Shown one piece after another: positions 40,137-47,350 of a stretch of DNA of 47,350 bases. The stretch is from Clostridia bacterium (GTDB lineage Bacteria > Bacillota_A > Clostridia > Oscillospirales > CAG-272), in assembly GCA_017452945.1 (NCBI GenBank), contig JAFTLD010000049.1, positions 1 through 47,350 of the forward strand, in the 5' to 3' direction. A program made the translations under genes and the position numbers. The notes beneath the pieces are model-generated. The model saw only the letters and a list, made by a program, of their open reading frames with translations. It was not told the DNA's origin and ran no database searches. Positions within the stretch are counted from its first letter, which is position 1; every line of letters begins with the position of its first letter.

Positions 40137-42203
40137 ATGGACGCAATCATGTATTATATCTGTATCCCGCTCGGATATCTGATGAAATTATGCTGGATGC
40201 TGGTGGGCAATTATGGCGTCGCCATCATTTTGTTCACACTGGCAACCAAGCTGGTGCTGCTTCCGCTCTCTATCTGGATCCATAAAAATTCTATTCAGAT
40301 GGTCAAGATCCAGCCCGAGCTCAATTTCCTTAAGGCCAATCACTACGGCGATATGGATACCATCGCCGATAAACAAGCCGAGCTTTACAAAAAGCATAAG
40401 TACAGACCTATGCTTTCTCTGGTTCCTTTGGCAGCGCAGATCGTGCTGCTTTTGGGTGTGGTGCAGATCATTTATCACCCGCTGGATTATCTGTTCGGCA
40501 TCGATCCTGCCGTGATTTCCGAAATGGCGAGCACGCTGGGGCTTGATACCGAGATCTCTTCCTATCAGTTAACGCTGATCGAGCAGATCAAATCAGGCGC
40601 ATTGGACGGCTTGTTTGATGCAGCAGTGCTGGATCCCGTCCGTTCCTTCAAGGGCAATTTCCTTGGCTTTAACCTTTCCACAGTTCCCAGCGAAGCGTGG
40701 GGAATCTATATTCTCATGCCTATCATTGCGGGGCTTTCGTCCTTTATCATGTGTCTGACGCAGAACTGGTCCAACGTGATCCAGCACGAGCAAAGCAAGC
40801 TCTCTCAGCACGGTTTGACCATTGTATCAGTCGGTATTTCGCTGTACCTCGGTATCGGTGTGCCTGCCGGTATTGCTTGGTATTGGGTAGCCAGCAACGT
40901 GTTCTCGATTTTGCAGATGTACGCGCTCAACGCGCTGATCAATCCCAAAAAGTACGTGGATTATGAAGCACTTGAAAAGAGCCGTGCCGCTTTAGCCGAG
41001 ATCGAAGCACTTGAGGACAAGAAAAAAGATCCCAACTACAAGATCAACCGCGCAAGAGAGAAGAAGGATTTCAAGCGTTTCTTTTCGATTGTCAACAAGC
41101 ACCTTGTCATCTATTCTGAAAAGAGCGGATTTTATAAGTACTTTGAGGCAATTATCGAGCAGCTGCTGGCCAAGTCCAATATTGTGATCCATTACGTGAC
41201 CAACGATCCCGACGACGCCATTTTCGCACTTGCCGAAAAGGAGCCCAGAATCAAGCCTTACTACATCGGACTGAAGAAAATGATCCCTTTGATGATGCGT
41301 TGCGAGGCCGATATCATGGTCATGACCACACCTGACCTTGAAAAGTATTATATCAAGCGCTCGATCATGAAAAAGGATATGGAGTATGTGTACGTGCCTC
41401 ACGATATGATGAGCGTGCATATGGGATTTCGCGAGGGCGCTTTGGACGCATTCGATACCATTTTCTGCACAGGCCCTCACGTGGCAGCCGAGGTCAGAGC
41501 TACCGAGAAAGTGTACGGTCTGCCCGAGAAAAAGCTGGTAGAATTTGGCTATCCGCTTGCCGATAAGCTGATCGAGGCAGGGGAGCAGGCGCGCGCCAAT
41601 TACGTTGCGCGTCAGCGTAAGGAAATTCTGATTGCCCCCTCGTGGCAGGAGGACAATCTCTTGGATTCTTGCATCGACGGATTGATCGAAGCTTTGTACT
41701 GTGAAGAATACCATCTGATCGTGCGTCCGCACCCTGAATACGTCAAGCGTTACGGTGCGCGTATGCAGGCTATTGTGGATAAATACAAGCATCTTGTGGG
41801 TGACGGGCTTTCCTTTGAGCTTGACTTTACCGTCAATCGCTCAATCTACGCAGCGGATATGCTGATCACCGACTGGTCGGGTATTGCGCTGGAGTATTGC
41901 TTCGCTACCCGCCGTCCCGCGATCTTTGTCAATACCAAGATCAAGTGTATGAATCCGAACTGGGAAAAGATCGGCTTGACACCCGTTGAGATCTCACTGC
42001 GTGACGTGGTGGGCGTTTCGGTGGATAAGGATAAAGTGAGTGAGTGTCGCTCGGTTGCTGCCGATCTGTTTGCAAGAGCAGATGAGTATGAGCAGAAAAT
42101 CACCGAGGTTTTGGCGGGGCATATCTACAATCAGGGCCAAGCAGGTGAGATTGGAGCCAACTACCTGCTCAATGCTTTGGTCGAAAAGCGCAAAAAGTCT
42201 TGA
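40137..42203 (+). CDS. YidC/Oxa1 insertase fused to a TagB/TagF-type glycerophosphotransferase
   Basis: A 688-residue two-part protein. Residues 1-280 are a YidC/Oxa1 domain: VGNYGVAIILFTLATKLVLLPLSIWIHKNS with Lys at the hydrophilic-groove position, a charged hairpin, and spans around PMLSLVPLAAQIVLLLGVVQIIY, IYILMPIIAGLSSFIMCL and GVPAGIAWYWVASNVFSILQM. A basic linker (about 295-320) leads to a Glyphos_transf domain: YVPHDMMSVHMGF, CTGPHVAAEVRATEKVYG, FGYPLADKLI, ILIAPSWQED, IVRPHPE and MLITDWSGIALEYCFATRRPAIF, matching TagF catalytic segments. Such enzymes polymerise glycerol phosphate from CDP-glycerol on the inner membrane face. AAGGAG precedes the ATG. The fusion is continuous, with no internal stop or start that would split it. 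Confidence 0.85.
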   Translation: MDAIMYYICIPLGYLMKLCWMLVGNYGVAIILFTLATKLVLLPLSIWIHKNSIQMVKIQPELNFLKANHYGDMDTIADKQAELYKKHKYRPMLSLVPLAAQIVLLLGVVQIIYHPLDYLFGIDPAVISEMASTLGLDTEISSYQLTLIEQIKSGALDGLFDAAVLDPVRSFKGNFLGFNLSTVPSEAWGIYILMPIIAGLSSFIMCLTQNWSNVIQHEQSKLSQHGLTIVSVGISLYLGIGVPAGIAWYWVASNVFSILQMYALNALINPKKYVDYEALEKSRAALAEIEALEDKKKDPNYKINRAREKKDFKRFFSIVNKHLVIYSEKSGFYKYFEAIIEQLLAKSNIVIHYVTNDPDDAIFALAEKEPRIKPYYIGLKKMIPLMMRCEADIMVMTTPDLEKYYIKRSIMKKDMEYVYVPHDMMSVHMGFREGALDAFDTIFCTGPHVAAEVRATEKVYGLPEKKLVEFGYPLADKLIEAGEQARANYVARQRKEILIAPSWQEDNLLDSCIDGLIEALYCEEYHLIVRPHPEYVKRYGARMQAIVDKYKHLVGDGLSFELDFTVNRSIYAADMLITDWSGIALEYCFATRRPAIFVNTKIKCMNPNWEKIGLTPVEISLRDVVGVSVDKDKVSECRSVAADLFARADEYEQKITEVLAGHIYNQGQAGEIGANYLLNALVEKRKKS

Positions 42204-42228
42204 CATGGCGTATAAAGTGTGATAAAAT
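42200..42228 (+). promoter_or_regulatory. Internal promoter before the small membrane protein genes
   Basis: TTGACA (42200-42205), 17 bases and TAAAAT (42223-42228). The -35 overlaps the YidC-TagF stop codon. Confidence 0.6.
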
Positions 42229-42260
42229 GATTATATTCCGAACATAAAGGAGTGTATATC

Positions 42261-42479
42261 ATGATTTCTGTTACCGTTGCATATATCGATCCTGCAGCAA
42301 CAACTATCCTTCTGACCTCGATTAGTTCGATCGCGATCGCAGTCGGTGCGACTGCCGTGATCCTGTGGCGCAAGGCCAAGAAAAAGGTGTCCAAGACGCT
42401 GCACATTGACGAAAACGCTAATAAAGAGGTCGAGGACGAGCTTGTGATTAACACCGAAGAGCAGCAAAAGAATGCTTGA
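42261..42479 (+). CDS. Small single-span membrane protein (YIDP type)
   Basis: A 72-residue protein with one membrane segment (about 12-36), a basic patch WRKAKKKVSK, then an acidic cytoplasmic tail. The AYIDPAATTILL start resembles YIDPGT-type small proteins I recall near surface-polymer genes; this is memory, not a search. AAAGGAG lies eight bases before the ATG. It may tether or regulate the YidC-TagF fusion. Function unknown. Confidence 0.65.
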   Translation: MISVTVAYIDPAATTILLTSISSIAIAVGATAVILWRKAKKKVSKTLHIDENANKEVEDELVINTEEQQKNA

Positions 42480-42505
42480 TTACAAGATGTGAGGGGTATG
42501 ATGCC

Positions 42506-42763
42506 ATGAGCACTGCGTCGCTGTTTTCTATTCTGACTTTGATTAGCACCATCGTACTTGCTGTCACTATACTTGTAGTTGTGCCTCTGTTTGTCATTTT
42601 GCTTATTATTCAAAATAAAAGGTATAAGCGAGAGCAGATTGAGTACGAAGAAGAGAATGCTGCCCAAGAGATTACGGATGAGTCTGCTGACCAAACGGTC
42701 ACAGAGGAGCCTGTTGCCGAACAAGCTGCAGGTCAGCCTCTCGCTGCGGATATTCCGCAATAA
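42506..42763 (+). CDS. Small single-span membrane protein with acidic tail
   Basis: An 85-residue protein with one membrane segment (about 8-36), a short basic stop-transfer sequence (NKRYKRE), and an acidic, Glu/Thr/Ala-rich cytoplasmic tail. It shares its architecture, not its sequence, with the preceding small protein, 26 bases upstream. GTGAGGGG precedes the ATG at 42506; a longer frame starting with TTG is less likely. A strong terminator follows. Confidence 0.6.
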   Translation: MSTASLFSILTLISTIVLAVTILVVVPLFVILLIIQNKRYKREQIEYEEENAAQEITDESADQTVTEEPVAEQAAGQPLAADIPQ

Positions 42764-42777
42764 TTCCGTTCAAAAAT

Positions 42778-42818
42778 GCAAATTTGCCTTCTGTTTATGA
42801 ACAGAAGGCACAATTTGC
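42778..42818 (+). terminator. Terminator after the small membrane protein genes
   Basis: An 18-base arm (42778-42795) pairs with 42800-42818 with one bulge around a four-base loop, followed by T-rich sequence. It separates the polymer genes from the importer genes. Confidence 0.85.
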
Positions 42819-42837
42819 TGATTTTTCATTTGATTTT

Positions 42838-42867
42838 TTGACCTCTTTGTTCAAAAATTTTTATACA
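42838..42867 (+). promoter_or_regulatory. Candidate promoter of the importer operon
   Basis: TTGACC (42838-42843), 18 bases and TATACA (42862-42867), located directly after the terminator. Confidence 0.45.
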
Positions 42868-42906
42868 GATCGGAAAAATGAACGCTTTTCCGAGGAAAGG
42901 AAACTT

Positions 42907-43911
42907 ATGAAAATGAAGTGCAAAAGAAGCTTGGCCATCGTAATGCTGATTGCAATGCTTGCCGTATCCACCCTGACTCTGTTTGGCTGCGGCGGTGCTA
43001 AGGAAACCGTTATTATCTATACCTCTGCGGAGGATTACCGCGTGGAGCATATGCAAAAGCGCATGAACGAGCAGTTCCCGCAGTATAACGTCATCATTGA
43101 ATATAAGACCAGCGGAAACCATGCCGCTACCCTGCAGGCTGCGGGGAAAAATGCCGAATGCGATATCTCGCATGATTTGGAGTATGCATATGCTGAGCAG
43201 CTGGCAGAGCAAGGGGTTCTGGCTGATCTGACCGATCTTGTTGACTGGAGCGTGTATGCCGAGGATACCGTACAAAGCAAGTATTACGCACCCGAGATCC
43301 GTAACGGCGGTTGCATCATTATCAATACGCAGCGCCTTGCCGAGCTTGGTTTGGACAAGCCTACTTCTTATGCCGATCTGCTTGATCCGCAGTATAAGAA
43401 TCAGATCTCTATGCCCAACCCCGCATCCTCGGGTACGGGCTATATGTTCCTGCTCTCGCTGGTCAACGCATGGGGGGAACAGGAGGCTCTGGAATATTTT
43501 GACAAGCTCTCCGAAAACGTGCTGTCCTTTACCTCGTCCGGCTCGGGGCCTGTCAATTCGCTGGTACTTGGTGAGGTTGCCATCGGCCTTGGCATGACTC
43601 CTAACGCTGCTACCAAGATCGGGGAAGGCTATCCTCTGGAGATCGTCTTTTTTGAAGAGGGATCGCCTTACTCTCTGTACGGACAGGCGATCATCGAAGG
43701 AAAGCAGGAAAGAGAAGCAGTAAAAGAGGTGTTTGCATTCCTGACCACCACACTCAATGAGGAGCTTTGCGCAAACTATTATCCCGAAAAGATCTTCAAG
43801 GATAAGGATTATGCAGTGGATAATTTCCCCACAGGCGTCAAGTATGCTGATATGAAGGTCGAAAACGCATCCGAATACAAGGAGTATCTGCTTTCCAAGT
43901 GGACACATTGA
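42907..43911 (+). CDS. ABC importer substrate-binding lipoprotein
   Basis: A 334-residue lipoprotein with lipobox TLFGC (Cys about 28). The mature fold is the periplasmic-binding type used for iron(III), polyamines and 2-aminoethylphosphonate: TVIIYTSAEDYRVEHMQKRMNEQFPQYNV, GKNAECDISHDLEYAYAEQLAEQGVLADLTD, PTSYADLLDPQYKNQISMPNPASSGTGYMFL, LVLGEVAIGLGMTPNAATKI. The two lobes would close on a small phosphonate, phosphate ester or metal; the pocket residues do not let me choose. I start it at 42907 because AGGAAAGG lies just upstream. The ATPase follows after two bases, so the genes form one importer. Confidence 0.83.
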   Translation: MKMKCKRSLAIVMLIAMLAVSTLTLFGCGGAKETVIIYTSAEDYRVEHMQKRMNEQFPQYNVIIEYKTSGNHAATLQAAGKNAECDISHDLEYAYAEQLAEQGVLADLTDLVDWSVYAEDTVQSKYYAPEIRNGGCIIINTQRLAELGLDKPTSYADLLDPQYKNQISMPNPASSGTGYMFLLSLVNAWGEQEALEYFDKLSENVLSFTSSGSGPVNSLVLGEVAIGLGMTPNAATKIGEGYPLEIVFFEEGSPYSLYGQAIIEGKQEREAVKEVFAFLTTTLNEELCANYYPEKIFKDKDYAVDNFPTGVKYADMKVENASEYKEYLLSKWTH

Positions 43912-43913
43912 TC

Positions 43914-44702
43914 ATGAATAACTGTAAGCTTTCAATCCAAAATATTTGTAAACAGTATAAAAACAATAAAGCGGTCGCGTTGGATAACGTCAGCGTGGAC
44001 GTGATGGAAGGGGAATTTCTTTCTATCCTTGGCCCTTCGGGCTGCGGTAAGACCACGCTGTTGCGCATCATTGCAGGTTTGCTTGCACCGGATAGCGGCA
44101 AGCTGCTGTTGGATGGCAAGGATATCACCGCGGCACCTGCTGCCAAGCGTTCGATGGGGATCGTATTCCAGAATTATGCGCTGTTTGAAAACATGACTGT
44201 GCTGGAAAACGTGACTTATGCCGCATGGCTCAAGGCCAAGCGCGAGAAGAGCGCGACCAAGGATGAGATCACACAGCGTGCCATGGAGCTTCTTGCCGAG
44301 CTTGGCATTGCGGACTATGCAAAGAAATATCCTGCTTCACTTTCGGGAGGACAGATGCAGCGCGTTGCAATTGCGCGCACGCTGATCCTGAGCCCCGATA
44401 TTATGCTGTTTGACGAGCCCGCATCCGCCCTGGACGTGGCCACTCGCTTGCAGCTGCGTGCTGTGATCAAGGATATTCAGCGAAGGTTCGGAACTACCAT
44501 GATCTATATTACCCACGACCAGGAGGAGGCTTTTGCCATGTCCGACCGCATTATGGTCATGGACAATGCGCATATCAGCCAGATCGGTACGCCTGCCGAG
44601 ATCGTGGGCGCGCCTGCCAATGATTACGTCAGAAGCTTTGTTGTCGAGAATTTGCAAACCAAGATCGATTCGCTCAACAAGGCATTGGGGAAGAGCGTAT
44701 GA
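43914..44702 (+). CDS. ABC importer ATPase
   Basis: A 262-residue ATPase of the PotA/FbpC/PhnT group. Walker A is GPSGCGKTT, the signature LSGGQMQRVAIARTL, Walker B DIMLFDEPASALD and the switch THDQEEAFAMSDRIMVM. It ends soon after the core, lacking the TOBE regulatory domain of longer relatives. Starts: ATG at 43914 (two bases after the previous stop; coupled) or GTG at 43899. It overlaps the permease gene by ATGA. Confidence 0.88.
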   Translation: MNNCKLSIQNICKQYKNNKAVALDNVSVDVMEGEFLSILGPSGCGKTTLLRIIAGLLAPDSGKLLLDGKDITAAPAAKRSMGIVFQNYALFENMTVLENVTYAAWLKAKREKSATKDEITQRAMELLAELGIADYAKKYPASLSGGQMQRVAIARTLILSPDIMLFDEPASALDVATRLQLRAVIKDIQRRFGTTMIYITHDQEEAFAMSDRIMVMDNAHISQIGTPAEIVGAPANDYVRSFVVENLQTKIDSLNKALGKSV

Positions 44703-46294
44703 CGGCTGCAATCAAAAAGCGTCCGGGTAGCTCGTGGACTGTCAAATGTGCGGTGGCTGCGGTGCTGCTTTGCGTCGTGGTGCTCCCCATTCTCTCCATG
44801 TTCTTACAGATCACACCGGCGGATCTTAGGGACGTTATCAATAACCCTAATTTTGGAAATGCAGTATGGAATTCGCTGCGTTATACCACGCTGGCTACGC
44901 TGATCGTGGTGGTACTGGCGTATTTGTTGGCCATTTGCACCACGCGCGTGGCATTGAAGGGTAAGCGCCTTTTGAATATCATTCTCATTCTGCCCATGCT
45001 GATTCCGTCCATCTCGCACGGTATGGGATTGTTGATCTTATTCGGGCAAAACGGTATTCTCAAAAATCTGATCGGCTGGACCTTCCGTATCTACGGCGGT
45101 ACGGGCATTGTGCTGGGATCTGTGATGTATGCGCTGCCTGTTGCGTATATCATGCTGGCGGACGTGCTGCGCTATGAGGATATGTCGGTATATGAGGCGG
45201 CCGAGGTGCTTGGCATTGGCAAGGTGCGCACCTTTTTGCGTGTGTCATTGCCTTATATGAAAAAGCCGCTGATCGCAGCCGCATTTTCCACCTTTGCCAT
45301 GATCGTGACCGATTACGGTGTGCCGCTTATGGTGTCCGGTACGGATAATTATACCATTTCTACGTTGATGTATCAGGCAGCGATCGACCAACAGAAATTC
45401 GGCCGCGGTGCGGTATACGGTGTGATTCTGCTGCTTCCCGCCATTGTCGCGTTTTTGATCGACCTGCTTGGCAAGGAACGCAGCAACAGCTCGTTTGTTA
45501 CAAGAACGGGTCAGGGAAGCCAAAAGCTGCTGCATAAGGCATTGTCATATGCGTTTTGTACGCTGATGTCGCTCTTTGCGCTGTTGCCCATCGGTGTGTT
45601 TGCGTTTTTGGCACTGGTAAAGCGTTATCCCATTGATATGACGCTGACGTTTGATAATTTCGCTTATATTTTCAAAGGGCAGGGAGCGGCTTATCTGACA
45701 AATTCATTGATCATTGCGCTGATCACCGCACTTGTGGGTGTAATACTTGGATTTGTGACGGCTTATCTGACAGCGCGCATGCGTTCACCGCTTTCGCGCG
45801 GACTGCACCTGTTGGCCATAAGCTCTATGGCGATTCCCGGTATGGTGCTGGGTATTTCTTACGTCATGACCTTTGCCGCAACGCCGATTTTCGGCACACT
45901 GGTGATTCTGGTCATGGTGAACACCGCGCACTTTATCTCTTCGCCCTATCTGATGATGTACAATAGCTTTGGCAAGATGAACGAAAATTTAGAGGCTGTC
46001 GGACAGACGCTTGGAATTGGACGGGTGCGTATGCTGTTGCGCATGTTCTTGCCGCAGAGCATTGGTACACTTGCTGAAATGTTCTCGTACCTGTTCGTGA
46101 ACAGCATGATGACCATTTCTGCCGTATCATTTTTGGCCAATACCACAAACAAGCCAATTTCGCTCATGATCAGCCAGTTCAATGAACATAACAATGAGTA
46201 CGTGGCTGTAGTGTCCATTCTCATCCTGATCGTCAATATTATGATTAAGATCGCGGTCGAGCAGGTCAAAGCATTTGCTGCCCGCCGCAAATAA
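44699..46294 (+). CDS. ABC importer permease with two fused transmembrane domains
   Basis: A 531-residue membrane protein with about 12 spans. It contains two binding-protein-dependent permease domains, each with an EAA loop that docks on the ATPase: EAAEVLGIGKVRTFLRVSLPYMKKPLI (about residues 160-186) and EAVGQTLGIGRVRMLLRMFLPQSIG (about 433-457). This fused form is typical of iron(III), thiamine and aminoethylphosphonate importers. Translation is coupled to the ATPase by a four-base overlap. The cytidylyltransferase gene begins 11 bases after its stop, so import and activation are encoded together. Confidence 0.88.
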   Translation: MTAAIKKRPGSSWTVKCAVAAVLLCVVVLPILSMFLQITPADLRDVINNPNFGNAVWNSLRYTTLATLIVVVLAYLLAICTTRVALKGKRLLNIILILPMLIPSISHGMGLLILFGQNGILKNLIGWTFRIYGGTGIVLGSVMYALPVAYIMLADVLRYEDMSVYEAAEVLGIGKVRTFLRVSLPYMKKPLIAAAFSTFAMIVTDYGVPLMVSGTDNYTISTLMYQAAIDQQKFGRGAVYGVILLLPAIVAFLIDLLGKERSNSSFVTRTGQGSQKLLHKALSYAFCTLMSLFALLPIGVFAFLALVKRYPIDMTLTFDNFAYIFKGQGAAYLTNSLIIALITALVGVILGFVTAYLTARMRSPLSRGLHLLAISSMAIPGMVLGISYVMTFAATPIFGTLVILVMVNTAHFISSPYLMMYNSFGKMNENLEAVGQTLGIGRVRMLLRMFLPQSIGTLAEMFSYLFVNSMMTISAVSFLANTTNKPISLMISQFNEHNNEYVAVVSILILIVNIMIKIAVEQVKAFAARRK

Positions 46295-46305
46295 CGGAGA
46301 GTCCT

Positions 46306-47199
46306 ATGAAACTGACAAAAAAACAATTTTCTGTACTGGTGACTTTAGAGTCCGAGAGAAAAAGCAAGTCGCAGCGTGAGCTGGCTGCGGTGACCGGGCT
46401 GTCTGTCGGCACTGTCAATAAGATCGTTACCGAGCTGTGTGAGCAAGGGTTGATGCAGGATGGCTGTATTACCGAGGCAGGCTTGGCTGCGCTTGAGCCC
46501 TACCGCGTCAAGCGTGCCATCTTTATGGCAGCCGGTTTTGGCTCTCGCCTGGTGCCCATCACGCTCAACACCCCAAAGCCTTTGGTGCGCGTAAAAGGCA
46601 AGAGAATTATCGATTCCTTGCTGGATGCTGTCGTGTCCGCAGGCATTGAGGAGATCTATTTGGTACGCGGATATCTGTCCGAGCAGTTTGACCAGCTGCT
46701 CAAAAAGTATCCCACTATCACCTTTATCGAAAATCCCGTATATAACGAAACAAACAATATTTCGTCCGCGTACTGTGCGCGACACCTGTTTGCCAACAGC
46801 TACGTGTTTGAGTCGGACCTGCTGCTCTATAACCCCAAGCTGATTACAAAGTATCAGTATGAAAGCAACTATTTGGGCGTACCCACAGAGCGCACCGAGG
46901 ACTGGTGCTTTACCACCAATGCTTCGGGCGTGATCAAGAGCATGGCGTGCGGCGGTACAGATTGCTTCCATATGTATGGCATTTCCTACTGGAATACCGA
47001 GGACGGCACCAGATTGGAAAAGGATATTGAGCGCGTGTACAATACTCCGGGCGGTAAGGAACGCTATTGGGATCAGGTCGCGCTGGATTACTGCATCGAC
47101 TCCTACGAGGTGCGCGTGCGCGAATGCTCCTTCTCGGACATTGTCGAGATCGATACCTTCAACGAGCTCAAGCAGATCGATAAGAATTATGCGATGTAA
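46306..47199 (+). CDS. Winged-helix / LicC-type nucleotidyltransferase fusion
   Basis: A 297-residue two-part protein. Residues about 1-65 are a MarR-like winged helix (SQRELAAVTGLSVGTVNKIVTEL). Residues about 70-297 are a sugar-nucleotidyltransferase fold of the LicC group: MAAGFGSRLVPITLNTPKPLVRVKGKRIIDSLLDA (NTP loop and Lys), YLVRGYLSEQFDQLL, NPVYNETNNISSAYCARHLF, SYVFESDLLLYNPKLI and VEIDTFNELKQID. LicC makes CDP-choline; PntC makes CMP-aminoethylphosphonate. The N-terminal wHTH may couple expression to substrate or serve as a structural relic. AGGAG-like GGAGAG precedes the ATG. No kinase domain is present; one may follow outside the window. Confidence 0.82.
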   Translation: MKLTKKQFSVLVTLESERKSKSQRELAAVTGLSVGTVNKIVTELCEQGLMQDGCITEAGLAALEPYRVKRAIFMAAGFGSRLVPITLNTPKPLVRVKGKRIIDSLLDAVVSAGIEEIYLVRGYLSEQFDQLLKKYPTITFIENPVYNETNNISSAYCARHLFANSYVFESDLLLYNPKLITKYQYESNYLGVPTERTEDWCFTTNASGVIKSMACGGTDCFHMYGISYWNTEDGTRLEKDIERVYNTPGGKERYWDQVALDYCIDSYEVRVRECSFSDIVEIDTFNELKQIDKNYAM

Positions 47200-47258
47200 T
47201 GAAAAAATCCACCCTGCGGGGCAATGTCATTAAGTTAATTTAGTGACGCGAAAGAAAG

Positions 47259-47301
47259 ATGCACTTAACAAAGCTGAAAAAGCAGAGTTAAGTGCATTTT
47301 T
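47259..47301 (+). terminator. Terminator after the cytidylyltransferase gene
   Basis: ATGCACTTAAC (47259-47269) pairs with GTTAAGTGCAT (47287-47297), with an inner GCT/AGC stem, followed by TTTT. Confidence 0.8.
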
Positions 47302-47323
47302 CGTGAAAAAGGCATGGCGAAAA

Positions 47324-47343
47324 GACAGACGAGAAAGTCTGTC
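47324..47343 (-). terminator. Hairpin near the window end
   Basis: GACAGAC (47324-47330) pairs with GTCTGTC (47337-47343). T-rich sequence flanks it on the minus strand, suggesting the end of a minus-strand gene that lies beyond the window. Confidence 0.4.
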
Positions 47344-47350
47344 AAAAAAG

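Noticed and set aside
47200..47350. Insertion-sequence end at the window edge
   Set aside because: The hairpins look like terminators, and no transposase frame or terminal repeat can be seen before the window stops.

Overview
The window looks like a chromosomal segment of a Gram-positive anaerobe of class Clostridia (Bacillota), probably a gut Oscillospirales-like organism. This is inferred from the GGGtGRT protein, rpsO-pnp, a clostridial FtsK/SpoIIIE, lipobox lipoproteins, teichoic-acid-type enzymes, strong AGGAGG ribosome sites, near-consensus sigma-A promoters (TTGACA-17-TATAAT) and the absence of outer-membrane genes. No rRNA, tRNA or CRISPR array was seen.

Layout. 33-1031 is a GGGtGRT gene followed by the decayed tail of a second copy. 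1205-6285 is an accessory island bracketed by two near-identical hairpins: a CHAP-domain surface protein, a zinc-ribbon membrane protein, a lipoprotein and a divergent XRE regulator with a candidate operator. 6349-9074 has a GH43-like/LamG lipoprotein convergent with an AraC regulator. 9114-10499 carries two small membrane proteins and tcdA. 10564-14422 is a tight operon, Nudix hydrolase - MFS carrier - membrane glycerophosphodiesterase - MurQ, suggesting cell-envelope turnover. 14419-16790 is a phenylalanine biosynthesis operon: consensus promoter, Phe/Tyr-rich leader peptide, terminator/antiterminator, pheA, and a DAHP synthase interrupted by one in-frame amber codon. 16794-17000 is a MITE-like inverted-repeat element.

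17005-22792 (minus) holds a Cthe_2159-like lipoprotein, a VanY-like protein lacking catalytic residues, pnp with a long leader hairpin, rpsO, and two half-size TauE/SafE proteins. 22832-27498 is ftsK - lgt - CPBP protease. 27646-32392 contains a MATE exporter, zinc-ribbon and DUF2752 membrane proteins, a COG3910-type ATPase, a DMP19 protein and a frameshifted RAYT-type transposase with internal REP-like repeats.

32508-38164 is a divergent rhamnoside locus: a membrane-anchored GH106-like enzyme and a surface carbohydrate-binding protein on one side, a cytoplasmic GH78 enzyme on the other. An 18-bp perfect palindrome lies between the two promoters.

38266-47199 is the most unusual region. It has an LtaS/sulfatase-fold membrane protein, a YidC/Oxa1 insertase fused to a TagB/TagF-type glycerophosphotransferase, two small single-span proteins, a binding-protein-dependent importer (lipoprotein, ATPase, fused permease), and a winged-helix/LicC-type cytidylyltransferase. 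I infer a system that polymerises a glycerol-phosphate-like surface polymer and decorates it with an imported, CTP-activated head group (choline phosphate or 2-aminoethylphosphonate). The substrate cannot be settled from sequence alone.
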